Shown here one piece after another: positions 1 to 8,046 of a DNA stretch of 45,881 nt (positions are counted from its first letter, which is position 1; the number at the start of each line of letters is the position of its first letter). The notes beneath the pieces were generated by a model. It made no database searches and was not told where the DNA came from. It was given only the letters and a program-made list of their open reading frames with translations. Both the position numbers and the translations under genes were made by a program. The stretch covers positions 1-45,881 of the forward strand of contig CAJUNX010000032.1 of NCBI GenBank assembly GCA_910587865.1, in the 5' to 3' direction. This DNA comes from an uncultured Roseburia sp. Lineage in GTDB: Bacteria > Bacillota > Clostridia > Lachnospirales > Lachnospiraceae.

Positions 1-914
1 TTGGTGGAAACATGGAGCAGATGAAACGGAGAATTATCAACATTGCCTCTTATGAGAAGCCGACATTTATGAAAAGAATAAAAGGTATGACTGCATTCAT
101 GTTGACTGCTGTCCTTCTACTTGGATTCGCACCTTTTATTTCTACATACGCAGCAGATGGAAGCCACTACCAATGGGATTCCTCTTCTGAGAATGTTACC
201 TATGTAGACCTCTCCACATACTTCGGAGAATACGAAGGTAGCTTTGTTTTATATGATTTAGAAAATGATGCATGGAGCATACACGACATGGAGCATTCCA
301 CCTTACGAGTTGCTCCAAACTCCACCTACAAGATATATGATGCCCTGTTCGGATTGGAAGAAGATATCATTACACCGGAAAATTCGTTCATTGCATGGAA
401 TGGCGAAACTTATCCATTTGAAGCATGGAATGCGGATCAGACCTTACAGTCTGCAATGAATTCCTCTGTGAATTGGTATTTTGAATCTGTGGACGAACAG
501 CTTGGAGCCGCTGACATTTCCAACTATATTCAGGAAATTGGATATGGAAACGAAAATATAAGTGGTGATTTCTCCACTTATTGGATGGAATCTTCCTTGA
601 AGATTTCCCCAATAGAGCAGGTCGAACTTCTAACCAAGCTACAAAATAACAGCTTCGGCTTCGCCCCTGAAAATATCAATGCAGTAAAAGATGCCATCTG
701 CCTTTCCTCTTCCGATGCCGGAACATTCTACGGAAAGACCGGAACCGGACGTGTGGATGGCCAGGATGTGAACGGATGGTTTATCGGTTATATCGAAACT
801 GCAGATAATACATACTTTTTTGCTACCAACATTGGTGCAGACAGCGATGCTACCGGAGGCAACGCAACTGAAATAACCATGTCTATCTTGTCAGACATGA
901 ATATCTGGAAATAA
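1..914 (+). CDS. blaR1: BlaR1/MecR1-type beta-lactam sensor, C-terminal part (5' truncated by window edge)
   Basis: This is a membrane sensor whose extracellular penicillin-binding domain is acylated by beta-lactams; in characterised systems this triggers proteolytic inactivation of the BlaI repressor. Numbering from the ATG at 12, one membrane segment spans about residues 24-42, followed by a class D beta-lactamase-like domain. It has the acylated serine motif STYK (104-107), the SxV motif (SSV, 151-153), YGN (178-180) and KTG (242-244). The frame is open to the left edge (GGN precedes the ATG), and the first residues resemble the end of an M56 metalloprotease domain, so the N-terminal transmembrane/protease half and the usual blaI gene should lie just outside the window. 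The convergent minus-strand genes carry BlaI-like dyads. The sensor domain is confident; the drug or ligand sensed is unknown. Confidence 0.85.
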   Translation, partial: GGNMEQMKRRIINIASYEKPTFMKRIKGMTAFMLTAVLLLGFAPFISTYAADGSHYQWDSSSENVTYVDLSTYFGEYEGSFVLYDLENDAWSIHDMEHSTLRVAPNSTYKIYDALFGLEEDIITPENSFIAWNGETYPFEAWNADQTLQSAMNSSVNWYFESVDEQLGAADISNYIQEIGYGNENISGDFSTYWMESSLKISPIEQVELLTKLQNNSFGFAPENINAVKDAICLSSSDAGTFYGKTGTGRVDGQDVNGWFIGYIETADNTYFFATNIGADSDATGGNATEITMSILSDMNIWK

Positions 915-915
915 C

Positions 916-960
916 AAAATCGGGTAAATGCCAACTACGAAATTGGCTTTTACCCGATTT
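916..960. terminator. Bidirectional intrinsic terminator between convergent genes
   Basis: A long inverted repeat (AAATCGGGTAAA...GCCAA, then TTGGC...TTTACCCGATTT) starts two bases after the blaR1 stop. It is flanked by A-rich and T-rich tracts, so it can stop transcription from blaR1 and from the minus-strand gene ending at 965. Confidence 0.85.
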
Positions 961-964
961 CATT

Positions 965-1726
965 TTATTTTTCGCCTGTTACTTCATAATACTTTTCATT
1001 TCCGGTTGCTGACCATGATGTTTTACCACTACTAACCACATCTTTTGTAGACACATTATAAGCAAATATATCAAGAATCTCTGCCTCTGAGATATGCCAT
1101 GAACCATCTGCGTTTTTCTTACTTCTGTACAAAACATATAATTCACATTTTTCATTTTCCGAAAGTCTGTCATATGCAAGAAATTCTATTATTTCCTCAT
1201 TCTCATTTAAGATAACTCTGGAATTTCCACTCGCACTATATGATATCATAAAATCACATCCTTCGTCTGCGAAGTATTGTTGGTATATAGTACGATATCC
1301 ATCATATATTTCATCTTTTTCAATCAATGTCACATAATCACATATCGCAGAAATAGAAATATCATCCTCTTTCATATTTTTCATTAATTCATCTATTAAA
1401 TCGTGCTGAATGATAAAACCCTTATTCTGTGAACTAAATATTCTAATGGTCTTCCGTGGTATCATTCCCTGTGGTCCTGCTCCTGTAACATAATTTACAA
1501 TGACAATCACATCCTTTGCACCATCGCCATCTATATCTTGAAATCCAACTGCCTCTACGCTGTCAAACATACCTACACTATCATTCTCAGTACTATTGTT
1601 TTCAAAATAAGCTGGGAAATGGTACACAATTTGATTGTCCTTTGCCAGCACAAATGAGACATCTTCCCAAAGCGTATCATAAGTCGGCAGATAAGACACA
1701 AATCGTACCTCGCCCCAATCATTCAA
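965..1726 (-). CDS. Unknown secreted-protein-like gene, possibly missing its 5' end
   Basis: A hypothetical protein of about 253 residues from a TTG codon. The middle (around 'VGFQDIDGDGAKDVIVIV') resembles the calcium-binding, FG-GAP-like repeats of secreted Firmicutes proteins. No signal peptide is encoded from the TTG. The frame stays open upstream to an in-frame TGA at 1796-1798, and the extra residues (ending ...ESRVITEQSFEVD) look like genuine protein, but that stretch has no ATG, GTG or TTG. The only nearby ATG (1767) encodes MKAGL and stops. Start and signal peptide therefore appear lost, or a frameshift lies near 1767-1800. It is the last gene of the minus-strand set, overlapping the end of the gene at 1768-2211. 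It may be a decaying gene; function unknown. Confidence 0.55.
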   Translation of the reverse strand: MNDWGEVRFVSYLPTYDTLWEDVSFVLAKDNQIVYHFPAYFENNSTENDSVGMFDSVEAVGFQDIDGDGAKDVIVIVNYVTGAGPQGMIPRKTIRIFSSQNKGFIIQHDLIDELMKNMKEDDISISAICDYVTLIEKDEIYDGYRTIYQQYFADEGCDFMISYSASGNSRVILNENEEIIEFLAYDRLSENEKCELYVLYRSKKNADGSWHISEAEILDIFAYNVSTKDVVSSGKTSWSATGNEKYYEVTGEK

Positions 1727-1767
1727 ATCTACCTCAAAGGATTGTTCGGTTATAACCCGGCTTTCAT

Positions 1768-2211
1768 CTAATTTCTCTCCTGATGGATAGTCACTTCAAT
1801 ATCTGCAATATCTGTCAATTGCTGTAATTCTTTCGTACCATCAAAATATAAAATGACTTGCTCATCAAATTGTTCTTCGCCTGATAGGATCACTTCTACA
1901 TAGTCCTCATACCATGTAACTTTCCAACAATTACTTGTGATGCTTCCACCGTCATTGTGCAATTCAAAATCTGTTTGAGATATCTTATCTTTGCCTTCCA
2001 TAAGGACTAATCGTCCACTTGCTGAACCAAAAGGCCAGTCTGGTTCTCCGACTGCCTGAAGTGTCAATTCATATTTTCCATCCGGAGAAACAGATGTATC
2101 GCAAGTTGTCTTCTTGTAATTTACCGTATACGAAATGCAAAACCCAAATACTACAATCACTGCAAGAAGCGAACCCATAATACATAGCATAATGTTCAAA
2201 AATTTCTTCAT
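1768..2211 (-). CDS. Unknown membrane-anchored small protein
   Basis: I do not recognise the family. The start at 2211 (MKKFLNIML) is chosen because AAAAGGAGTG stands at good spacing before it and it gives a clean membrane anchor or uncleaved signal at residues about 8-28. The longer open frame back to 2289 has no such support. The remaining ~115 residues, beginning 'SPDGKYELTL', have alternating hydrophobic residues typical of a beta-rich extracellular domain. It follows the 2228-2668 gene by 16 bases, so the two are probably co-transcribed from the operator-bearing promoter at about 2690. Confidence 0.7.
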   Translation of the reverse strand: MKKFLNIMLCIMGSLLAVIVVFGFCISYTVNYKKTTCDTSVSPDGKYELTLQAVGEPDWPFGSASGRLVLMEGKDKISQTDFELHNDGGSITSNCWKVTWYEDYVEVILSGEEQFDEQVILYFDGTKELQQLTDIADIEVTIHQERN

Positions 2212-2227
2212 TGTTATAGCACTCCTT

Positions 2228-2668
2228 TTAATGTCCACGTATATCCAGTTCTTCCAATAGAGAATTTCCACTTCCCCAAGAATATACAATGTAATAACCG
2301 CTGTCCTTTATTTCTTCCGAAAATTGTAGTGTCCCGTGATCAATCACCTCAATGGACTGCCCTTCCTGAGTTTCCACCAAATATTCCCATTCATTACTTC
2401 TGTAACCTGAATAGTAAGCATCCAGTTCTTCCAAAGACAAATCACTTCGAATTAAAATTGCTCCGAAATACTGCATTCCATTTCCGTTACCCGTCAGTTT
2501 CCCAGCCTGTGACAACGACTCTATCAATTCTGTTCCCTCTGGCAGCGGAATTTCACATAATGTCTTTTCCACCTTATAGGCTGTATGGTTATTTATAAGT
2601 GGAATTGAAATCACACTGCCTATCAATACAACTGCTGCCAATATTCCAACTAATTTTAATTTTTTCAT
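2228..2668 (-). CDS. Unknown membrane-anchored small protein, first gene behind a BlaI-like operator
   Basis: A 146-residue protein with an N-terminal hydrophobic segment (about residues 5-24, 'LVGILAAVVLIGSVISI') and an extracytoplasmic remainder. No lipobox cysteine and no catalytic motif are seen. The ATG at 2668 is preceded by GAAAGGAGGACAC. It begins a transcription unit with the two genes downstream: a dyad TTACATCTGTAA lies 19 bases upstream of the start codon. Family not recognised; its place suggests induction together with the BlaR1 system. Confidence 0.7.
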   Translation of the reverse strand: MKKLKLVGILAAVVLIGSVISIPLINNHTAYKVEKTLCEIPLPEGTELIESLSQAGKLTGNGNGMQYFGAILIRSDLSLEELDAYYSGYRSNEWEYLVETQEGQSIEVIDHGTLQFSEEIKDSGYYIVYSWGSGNSLLEELDIRGH

Positions 2669-2686
2669 GTGTCCTCCTTTCTTTTC

Positions 2687-2698
2687 TTACATCTGTAA
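2687..2698. promoter_or_regulatory. BlaI/MecI-type operator dyad
   Basis: TTACATCTGTAA, a perfect TTACA-nn-TGTAA palindrome followed by GAT, matches the TACA-nn-TGTA core bound by BlaI/MecI repressors. It sits just before the 2668 start codon and shares the extended form TTACAnnYGTAAGAT with the two sites near 6.6 kb. Confidence 0.65.
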
Positions 2699-2727
2699 GA
2701 TTACCATAGAACACTACTATTATCAAA

Positions 2728-3993
2728 TCAATCTTTAATCCGGTATTGGTAGTCTGGTATATGCATAATTCCGTCATTTAGGATTTCATTTCCCAAATAC
2801 TGAAAACTTCCATCCTCTGCAAACCTTACCGTAAGTTCATGGGTTATGACCGCATCATCGCAAATGACCATATCACAAACCGCCTCAACTGTTAATGTGA
2901 CTGTTCCATCTTCATTTTCTTTGATATCGACAACCTCTGGCAGAGAAGTTCCAAAGAAAGTAGGTGCGTAATTAAAACATCCAAGACGCACCCAATAATA
3001 TATCTGCTTTTCCTCATCAAATACTGCGTACTCTCGTATCTGCTCCGCTGTTATGGGAAGATACTCCATAATCAGATTTTCGAATTCTTCTTTCGGAATG
3101 CCATTTGGATAATCTTCGGAATTGAACTTTTCTCCATATTTCATTCCATACAGATATTCAAACATTCCGTTATAATCCAACTCACTCATATTTTCTGCAT
3201 TCCAGTTGGAACACAAAAGGTTCTGTCCCTGATATCCAAGCCCCCGGACACAACGTTCAGACATTTCACGCTGTTCCTCTGTCATAGGTTTTATTCTGAT
3301 CAGGCAGCTTCCATCCATAATTTCACTAACCTCTGGCGGCTCTGGCACACACAGCTCATAGCAGAACCATCCTTTTTCCGTGTATTTCCATTCTTTGAGT
3401 CTCGTATAAGAAATGTACGAAATTCCCAGCTTGTTGTCAGCATTCCTGATTCCTCTTGTACTCACAACATACATATCCGTTCCATCAAAAATGAATTTCA
3501 TTCTGCCCAGTCCACCATCATTATGGATTTCATAAATCACCACAGAGCCTCTTTTCCCTTCCATACATTCTTTCAGAAAACTGTCAACACTTTCATAATT
3601 CTCGATGTTAGAATACGTTACCATCGTAGCAATTGGATATCCTGCGTCCTTTACCTTCTTCTGCATTTCAAGAACCGTTTGATCATTTAAAACAACATTA
3701 GATGCTATCCCTTTATCTGCTGTTTCATAAATGTCAAGATAAAGTTCCATCAGCTTCTTACAGTCACTCTCAGCTTCTTCCTTTTCCTGTTCATCTACCG
3801 GAAGATTGTAGCCCTTTTCCCATTGTACTGCAGCCTCTTCCTCGGCATTTTTTATTTTCTCCGTGGAAGATACTTCTTCCGTATCTTCCACAAGAGATTC
3901 TCCCGCAACACTATCTTCTTTTCCACAGGCACACACGAAACACCCAATCAGAAATACCATGATCAGTAGAATGCTCTTTTTCCTTAATACCAT
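2728..3993 (-). CDS. Unknown secreted lipoprotein, paralogue 3 of a tandem triplet
   Basis: A 421-residue protein with a signal peptide ending in a lipobox-like V-C-A-C (lipidated Cys about residue 23), then an acidic serine/glutamate-rich linker and a globular domain. It shares its plan with the two upstream genes: a helical opening ('LMELYLDIYETADKG'), a central 'SNWNAEN' segment, 'EEFENLIMEYLPITAEQIREYAVFD', then 'VVDIKENEDGTVTLTVEAV' and a C-terminal 'DGSFQYLGNEI'. From memory such proteins may be catalogued as DUF6070 in Lachnospiraceae; I am not certain of the number. The ATG at 3993 lies 4 bases after the upstream stop, with AAAGGATG as ribosome site inside the upstream gene, so it is in the same operon. 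Confidence 0.75.
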   Translation of the reverse strand: MVLRKKSILLIMVFLIGCFVCACGKEDSVAGESLVEDTEEVSSTEKIKNAEEEAAVQWEKGYNLPVDEQEKEEAESDCKKLMELYLDIYETADKGIASNVVLNDQTVLEMQKKVKDAGYPIATMVTYSNIENYESVDSFLKECMEGKRGSVVIYEIHNDGGLGRMKFIFDGTDMYVVSTRGIRNADNKLGISYISYTRLKEWKYTEKGWFCYELCVPEPPEVSEIMDGSCLIRIKPMTEEQREMSERCVRGLGYQGQNLLCSNWNAENMSELDYNGMFEYLYGMKYGEKFNSEDYPNGIPKEEFENLIMEYLPITAEQIREYAVFDEEKQIYYWVRLGCFNYAPTFFGTSLPEVVDIKENEDGTVTLTVEAVCDMVICDDAVITHELTVRFAEDGSFQYLGNEILNDGIMHIPDYQYRIKD

Positions 3994-3997
3994 AAAA

Positions 3998-5272
3998 TCA
4001 TCCTTTCGTTCTTGCTATTGGCGGCAGTTCCAATTCAATTTGTTCTATAGAATTGGAAAGATACCTGAAAGTTCCGTCTTCAAATGGCTGGACCACAACC
4101 GTATTCCGAAAAGCGAGATCAGAATTATAATCCGGCCATACTCCATCCACGATAAGTGTAATCGTTCCATCCGCATTTTTTGTATAGTCAACTACTTCTC
4201 CAAAAGGCGGATATGGACTGGCATAAATCATTTCATATTCATAACTGCTGTGGTCTGCGTTGTATCTACAATGTTCTCTCAACTGCTCCACAGACACCGG
4301 GAAATAGGTAGTCATTATTTTTTCATACTCTTCTGCCGGAATTTCCCATCCCTGTGTCTTCAGATTTTCGCCTGTATAAATCCGATAGATATCTTCATAC
4401 ATGCAAGGCATCAAAATATCCTCTACATTACTACTGTTCCAGTTTGTGACAAGCACATTGTAATTCACATAGCTTAGTCCTGATATGTATTTCTCCGTCA
4501 GTTCCTGGCAGTCTTCTGGAAGCGGTTCTATTCTCCAATATTGTCTCAAACTTGCATGTGCAATCACATATTCATATGCGTAGATAAAATACCCTTTTTC
4601 AGTAAGTTTAATTTCAGCCACATTACTTACCGAAGTTCCCTGTATTTCAGGCACTCCACCTTCCTTCCAACGAACGCCTATATAATAAGTCTGCAACTCA
4701 CCTTTCCGGTAAATAAAAGTAACTGCTCCAATCAGTCCATCCCTATGTACTTCGAATACCGTAACCATTGAGCCCCGTCCATCCAAGTAATCTGCATAAA
4801 ATGTTTCGATTGCTTCATGGTTTTGCATGGCAGTATCTTCTTCAACACTTACCAGACCGCTTGTGCCCAATTGCTCCACCACAGTTTTCCTCTGCTCGTC
4901 GGTAAATTCGCTAATGCCGGAAGAATAACTTGGTGCATCTGCAATTACAATATCCTTATAGATTTCTGCTACCGAATCTGCCGCTGACAAAGCCATACTC
5001 TGCAATTGTTCTTTTTCCTCATCTGAGATAAGACAATCACTAGCTTGCGGAATAAACCAATATGCTGACTCTGTGGAAGTTTCCGCATTCTCGGCTTCTT
5101 CTGTTTCTGCTTCGCTATTTTCGATTTCTACAGGTGGCTCCCATACTTCTTCTGCCACCTTTTGTTCTTCTTCATGTATTTTCCCCCAACAGATCACCCC
5201 AACTATCACGAAAATCAACAGCAGTGAAATTGGAAGTCCACATCTTCTAAGCAGCCATTTCACATCTTCCAT
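3998..5272 (-). CDS. Unknown membrane-anchored protein, paralogue 2 of a tandem triplet
   Basis: The start at 5272 is chosen because the ATG overlaps the upstream stop by one base (TAATG), a classic coupling. The longer open frame to 5329 runs into the upstream gene. Unlike its two neighbours it has no lipobox: residues about 10-30 form a single membrane anchor ('GLPISLLLIFVIVGVICWG'), followed by a Glu-rich stalk and the same domain ('YFPVSVEQLREHCRYNADHS', 'GEVVDYTKNADGTITLIVDG', 'DGTFRYLSNSI'). About 424 residues. Function unknown; extracytoplasmic exposure is inferred from the positive-inside pattern (KWLLRRC before the anchor). Confidence 0.75.
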   Translation of the reverse strand: MEDVKWLLRRCGLPISLLLIFVIVGVICWGKIHEEEQKVAEEVWEPPVEIENSEAETEEAENAETSTESAYWFIPQASDCLISDEEKEQLQSMALSAADSVAEIYKDIVIADAPSYSSGISEFTDEQRKTVVEQLGTSGLVSVEEDTAMQNHEAIETFYADYLDGRGSMVTVFEVHRDGLIGAVTFIYRKGELQTYYIGVRWKEGGVPEIQGTSVSNVAEIKLTEKGYFIYAYEYVIAHASLRQYWRIEPLPEDCQELTEKYISGLSYVNYNVLVTNWNSSNVEDILMPCMYEDIYRIYTGENLKTQGWEIPAEEYEKIMTTYFPVSVEQLREHCRYNADHSSYEYEMIYASPYPPFGEVVDYTKNADGTITLIVDGVWPDYNSDLAFRNTVVVQPFEDGTFRYLSNSIEQIELELPPIARTKG

Positions 5273-6507
5273 TATTCGCCTCCGTACAATTCTTCCCATT
5301 CTTCTAACGTCAACCGTGGCGTATGCCAAGTTTCTCTGCAGTTGTCTTCAGATGGTATAATTCGGTTAGATACATATTGTACCCCTCCATCCTCTAACGG
5401 ACGGACCACAACCTCGTGAGCATATACCTTGGAATCACCCGCATAAGGGAATACTACATTGGCTGTAAGTGTAATTGTCCCATCATTGTTTTCTGTAAAA
5501 CCTACTACCTCTGAATATGGATATTCGGGGTACTCTACTTCTTCAAAGCCTCTCGGCTTATATTCATAAGTTGAATCCACCGAATCATAGACCGTTTTGG
5601 ATTGTAGCGTTTCGCTATCGATATTGAAATATTTCATAATAACACTTTCGAATTCCTCTTTTGGAATCTGATAAACTGCACTGACTGATAAGTTGTCAAC
5701 AGCAACATAAGGAACATACTGACCGTTTACTTTTGGATAAAGAATGTCATACATATCATAGAAATTCAAATCTCCAAAATCCTCCTCACTCCAATCCACA
5801 ATGAACATATTATTCTGTTCAAAGCTGATTGGGCGGAGGTATTTCCGACTCAACACCCTATATGTTTCATCCAATGGCTGTACTCGTAATGCGGTATGCT
5901 CCTCTGCCCCACTCAACGTAAGAACATACAATTCTTCTGAAAACCAGACCCCGGAAAACATCAGGTAACCTTCTTCTGTATAATTCCAATACTCCGCTTG
6001 ATAGTTTCCTATAACCTCTCTTTTCATATTTCCATTTTCATACTTGTAATAGCTTCTGACCACATCTACATTTCCGTCTTTTGTGTGCAAATCGTATTTT
6101 ACAAATCTGCCCAAATAACTGACTTCAAGAATCGTTATTTCTGATTCTTCCTGTGCATCCACCTTCTCGCAGAATTCCACTACCTTCTCTGGTTCCGTCA
6201 TGTTAATTTGATTTCTGCTGTCAACAGCCGGATATCCATTTTCTCCAAGGCGATTAACAATGCTTCGAATCATTTCCAAATCAGCTATCTTGTTTTCTTC
6301 TGCTGCTTCTTTATAAAGATCCACGCAGATTTCTATAATTTCTTCCGCATTCTCCTGAGAATTTTCTGTTGCCTCCTGAATCTCAATGAAAGGATCATCA
6401 ACCTGTATTTCTTCCGGGGGCGTATCACTGCACCCCGAAATGGTACAACTCAGAAGTATTTGTATCATGCATAGTCTCATTCCCATGCCTCTCCTTTTTT
6501 CTTTCAT
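5272..6507 (-). CDS. Unknown secreted lipoprotein, paralogue 1 and first gene of the triplet
   Basis: The start at 6507 (MKEKRRG) is taken because GGAGG stands 6 bases upstream and it yields a lipoprotein signal with lipobox I-S-G-C (Cys about residue 26). The open frame to 6615 would add promoter and operator DNA. About 411 residues. The domain matches the two downstream paralogues ('ICVDLYKEAAEE', 'IPKEEFESVIMKYFNIDSETLQ', 'VVGFTENNDGTITLTANVVF', 'DGGVQYVSNRI'). The leader region carries two BlaI-like dyads 64 bases apart, so I infer control by the BlaI/BlaR1 system. Function not known. Confidence 0.75.
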   Translation of the reverse strand: MKEKRRGMGMRLCMIQILLSCTISGCSDTPPEEIQVDDPFIEIQEATENSQENAEEIIEICVDLYKEAAEENKIADLEMIRSIVNRLGENGYPAVDSRNQINMTEPEKVVEFCEKVDAQEESEITILEVSYLGRFVKYDLHTKDGNVDVVRSYYKYENGNMKREVIGNYQAEYWNYTEEGYLMFSGVWFSEELYVLTLSGAEEHTALRVQPLDETYRVLSRKYLRPISFEQNNMFIVDWSEEDFGDLNFYDMYDILYPKVNGQYVPYVAVDNLSVSAVYQIPKEEFESVIMKYFNIDSETLQSKTVYDSVDSTYEYKPRGFEEVEYPEYPYSEVVGFTENNDGTITLTANVVFPYAGDSKVYAHEVVVRPLEDGGVQYVSNRIIPSEDNCRETWHTPRLTLEEWEELYGGE

Positions 6508-6572
6508 ATAGACCTCCGTTCTTTTTTCTAATATGGTAATATCCTGATTTTCAATGTACAGCACTTTAATTA

Positions 6573-6584
6573 TTACATTTGTAA
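6573..6584. promoter_or_regulatory. BlaI/MecI-type operator dyad (promoter-proximal)
   Basis: TTACATTTGTAA is a perfect TTACA-nn-TGTAA palindrome, followed by GATTTT. It lies in the leader, 66 bases before the 6507 start codon. Confidence 0.65.
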
Positions 6585-6636
6585 GATTTTTGAGCAAAAA
6601 AATTTTCTCCCGCAATACAATATACTCTCTTAAATA

Positions 6637-6648
6637 TTACACCCGTAA
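6637..6648. promoter_or_regulatory. BlaI/MecI-type operator dyad (promoter-distal), overlapping a likely promoter
   Basis: TTACACCCGTAA matches TTACA-nn-TGTAA with one mismatch and is again followed by GAT. On the minus strand it overlaps a possible -35 (TTACGG), with a candidate -10 TATATT 18 bases further on, so repressor binding would block this promoter. Confidence 0.5.
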
Positions 6649-6679
6649 GATTTGTAAGTCAAGTTATCTTTAAGTAAAA

Positions 6680-6739
6680 AGGCTTCTGCCAGAAGGTATC
6701 ATACATTTTCGCAAAAGTGATACCTTTTAGCAAAAGCCT
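6680..6739 (-). terminator. Long hairpin with T-run, probable intrinsic terminator
   Basis: The arms AGGCTT-TGC-AGAAGGTATCA and TGATACCTTTT-GCA-AAGCCT pair over about 20 bases with a 16-base loop. On the minus strand the hairpin is followed by TTTTTACTT. It would insulate the lipoprotein operon from read-through from 7008-7844. It could instead be a small repeated element. Confidence 0.6.
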
Positions 6740-6742
6740 ATT

Positions 6743-7007
6743 ATTCAGCAAGGTTTCAAACCACCCCACTGTTACAATATTCAAATAGTTCATTCAAAAG
6801 ACCAGAAAACACACGTCCATTATCTTTCTTTATTATCCAACAAACCGCAGAAAATCAAGGTTTCCTCGAAAGCAGACAAACAGTCTCAATATTCCCTTGA
6901 ACTTTGATTTTATACTGCATAGCGAAAGTATGCAATGGGTTTTCAAAGTGGGGTAATAGTTTTATCCCCATTTTACAACATTCCTCACGCTACGTTTCTA
7001 TATATAT
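6743..7007. other. AT-rich non-coding gap
   Basis: No gene is seen. A short hairpin at 6949-6970 (TGGGG...CCCCA) just downstream of the stop at 7008 may be a weak minus-strand terminator. A second small stem (TGCATA...TATGCA) lies at about 6917-6933. Confidence 0.4.
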
Positions 7008-7844
7008 CTACTTAATCTGCAATAACAACGGCAACAATGCAATTCCTACATCAACACCTTTATCAGCAATCCATTTAACAATTCCTTTTGCATTTTCCCA
7101 CTTTTTTGATTTGCGGTCTGGAGATTTAACGATTTTTTCTAATTCGTTAATCTTATTCAAAATCTCTTCTATTTCGGTATCTGGCAACGCCGACATATTC
7201 TCAATTTCTTTTCTTACATCACTAAAGGAAATATTAATATCAACTTTGTTTTCATTTGTATTTGTTATCTGTACCATTGGAACGCTCTGAGGAATTGTTT
7301 CCATAAGTGCCGGATATCCCAATGCTTTAAAAGTCAGCATTTTATTATAAATTTGTCTTAAGTCATAAAACAGTTCTTGTCCGGCCACTTCATCATAAAT
7401 TCCAATCACTTCCTCATATCCATATAATCCTGCATTAAGCTTTGGAACATATGCTTCATACTTTGCAGTTACATCTTTATACAATTGCTGTTTAGCGATT
7501 TCAGGTGTCACCTCATTTGCAGAATCGGATATAGCTTGTTTTAAAGATTCCAAATCTTCTTCATACATAGATTTAAAATCAAATAAAGGATCTTTTTCTT
7601 TATCTGTCGCAATAATCAATTCTAATTTTTCTTTGATAGCATTTAATTCTGGTCTGTAATTCAGCGCACTACCAACAGCACATGCTTTCCCTGATGTCGG
7701 TATATCCTTCCCAAAATCTTCAAATATACCGTTGTATTTTGCAATTAGTGCCTGATATAAACTATGCGTACCATTGCTTGATGCTTGAGCATCTTCGCAT
7801 CGTTTTATATCAGTTCTCATTATCTCCAATAACTCAGTAGTCAC
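7008..7844 (-). CDS. Unknown protein with helical N-terminus and hydrophobic C-terminal tail
   Basis: A 278-residue protein with no family that I recognise. The GTG start at 7844 is well supported by AGGAGG 7 bases upstream. It has no signal peptide. Residues about 1-180 look mainly helical and charged. Near residue 200 a switch occurs to a segment beginning 'NKVDINISFSDVRKEIENM', then a heptad-like helix ('EIEEILNKINELEKIV') and a tail of amphipathic/hydrophobic helices ('IVKWIADKGVDVGIALLPLL'). Tails of this kind occur in accessory and some anti-phage proteins (AbiTii-like proteins came to mind), but I cannot support that assignment. It stands alone between non-coding gaps at the edge of the AT-rich segment, which fits accessory cargo. 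Confidence 0.65.
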   Translation of the reverse strand: MTTELLEIMRTDIKRCEDAQASSNGTHSLYQALIAKYNGIFEDFGKDIPTSGKACAVGSALNYRPELNAIKEKLELIIATDKEKDPLFDFKSMYEEDLESLKQAISDSANEVTPEIAKQQLYKDVTAKYEAYVPKLNAGLYGYEEVIGIYDEVAGQELFYDLRQIYNKMLTFKALGYPALMETIPQSVPMVQITNTNENKVDINISFSDVRKEIENMSALPDTEIEEILNKINELEKIVKSPDRKSKKWENAKGIVKWIADKGVDVGIALLPLLLQIK

Positions 7845-7865
7845 TCTATTTCCTCCTATGCTACA

Positions 7866-7943
7866 TTACCAAATAATTTTATTAATCTGTCCTTCATTTC
7901 TTTTTCGAAAAAGTATCCTTTCGCCAAAATGTATATCTCCCAT
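7866..7943 (-). pseudogene. Possible remnant of an XRE-type repressor N-terminus
   Basis: A 25-codon frame begins 'MGDIHFGERILFRKRNEG' and then stops. The opening resembles the first helix of XRE-family helix-turn-helix proteins (FGxxIxxLRKxxG), but the rest is missing. It lies directly before the unknown gene at 7844. Could be chance. Confidence 0.2.
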
Positions 7944-8046
7944 TTCTAAAAGCCTATCCCCTGGGGTAAACATCCGGTTATATCATCACTCTACGGAAAC
8001 AGAAACACACATCTATTTTATTTCCAAAATGGCGAAATCCTTTGAT

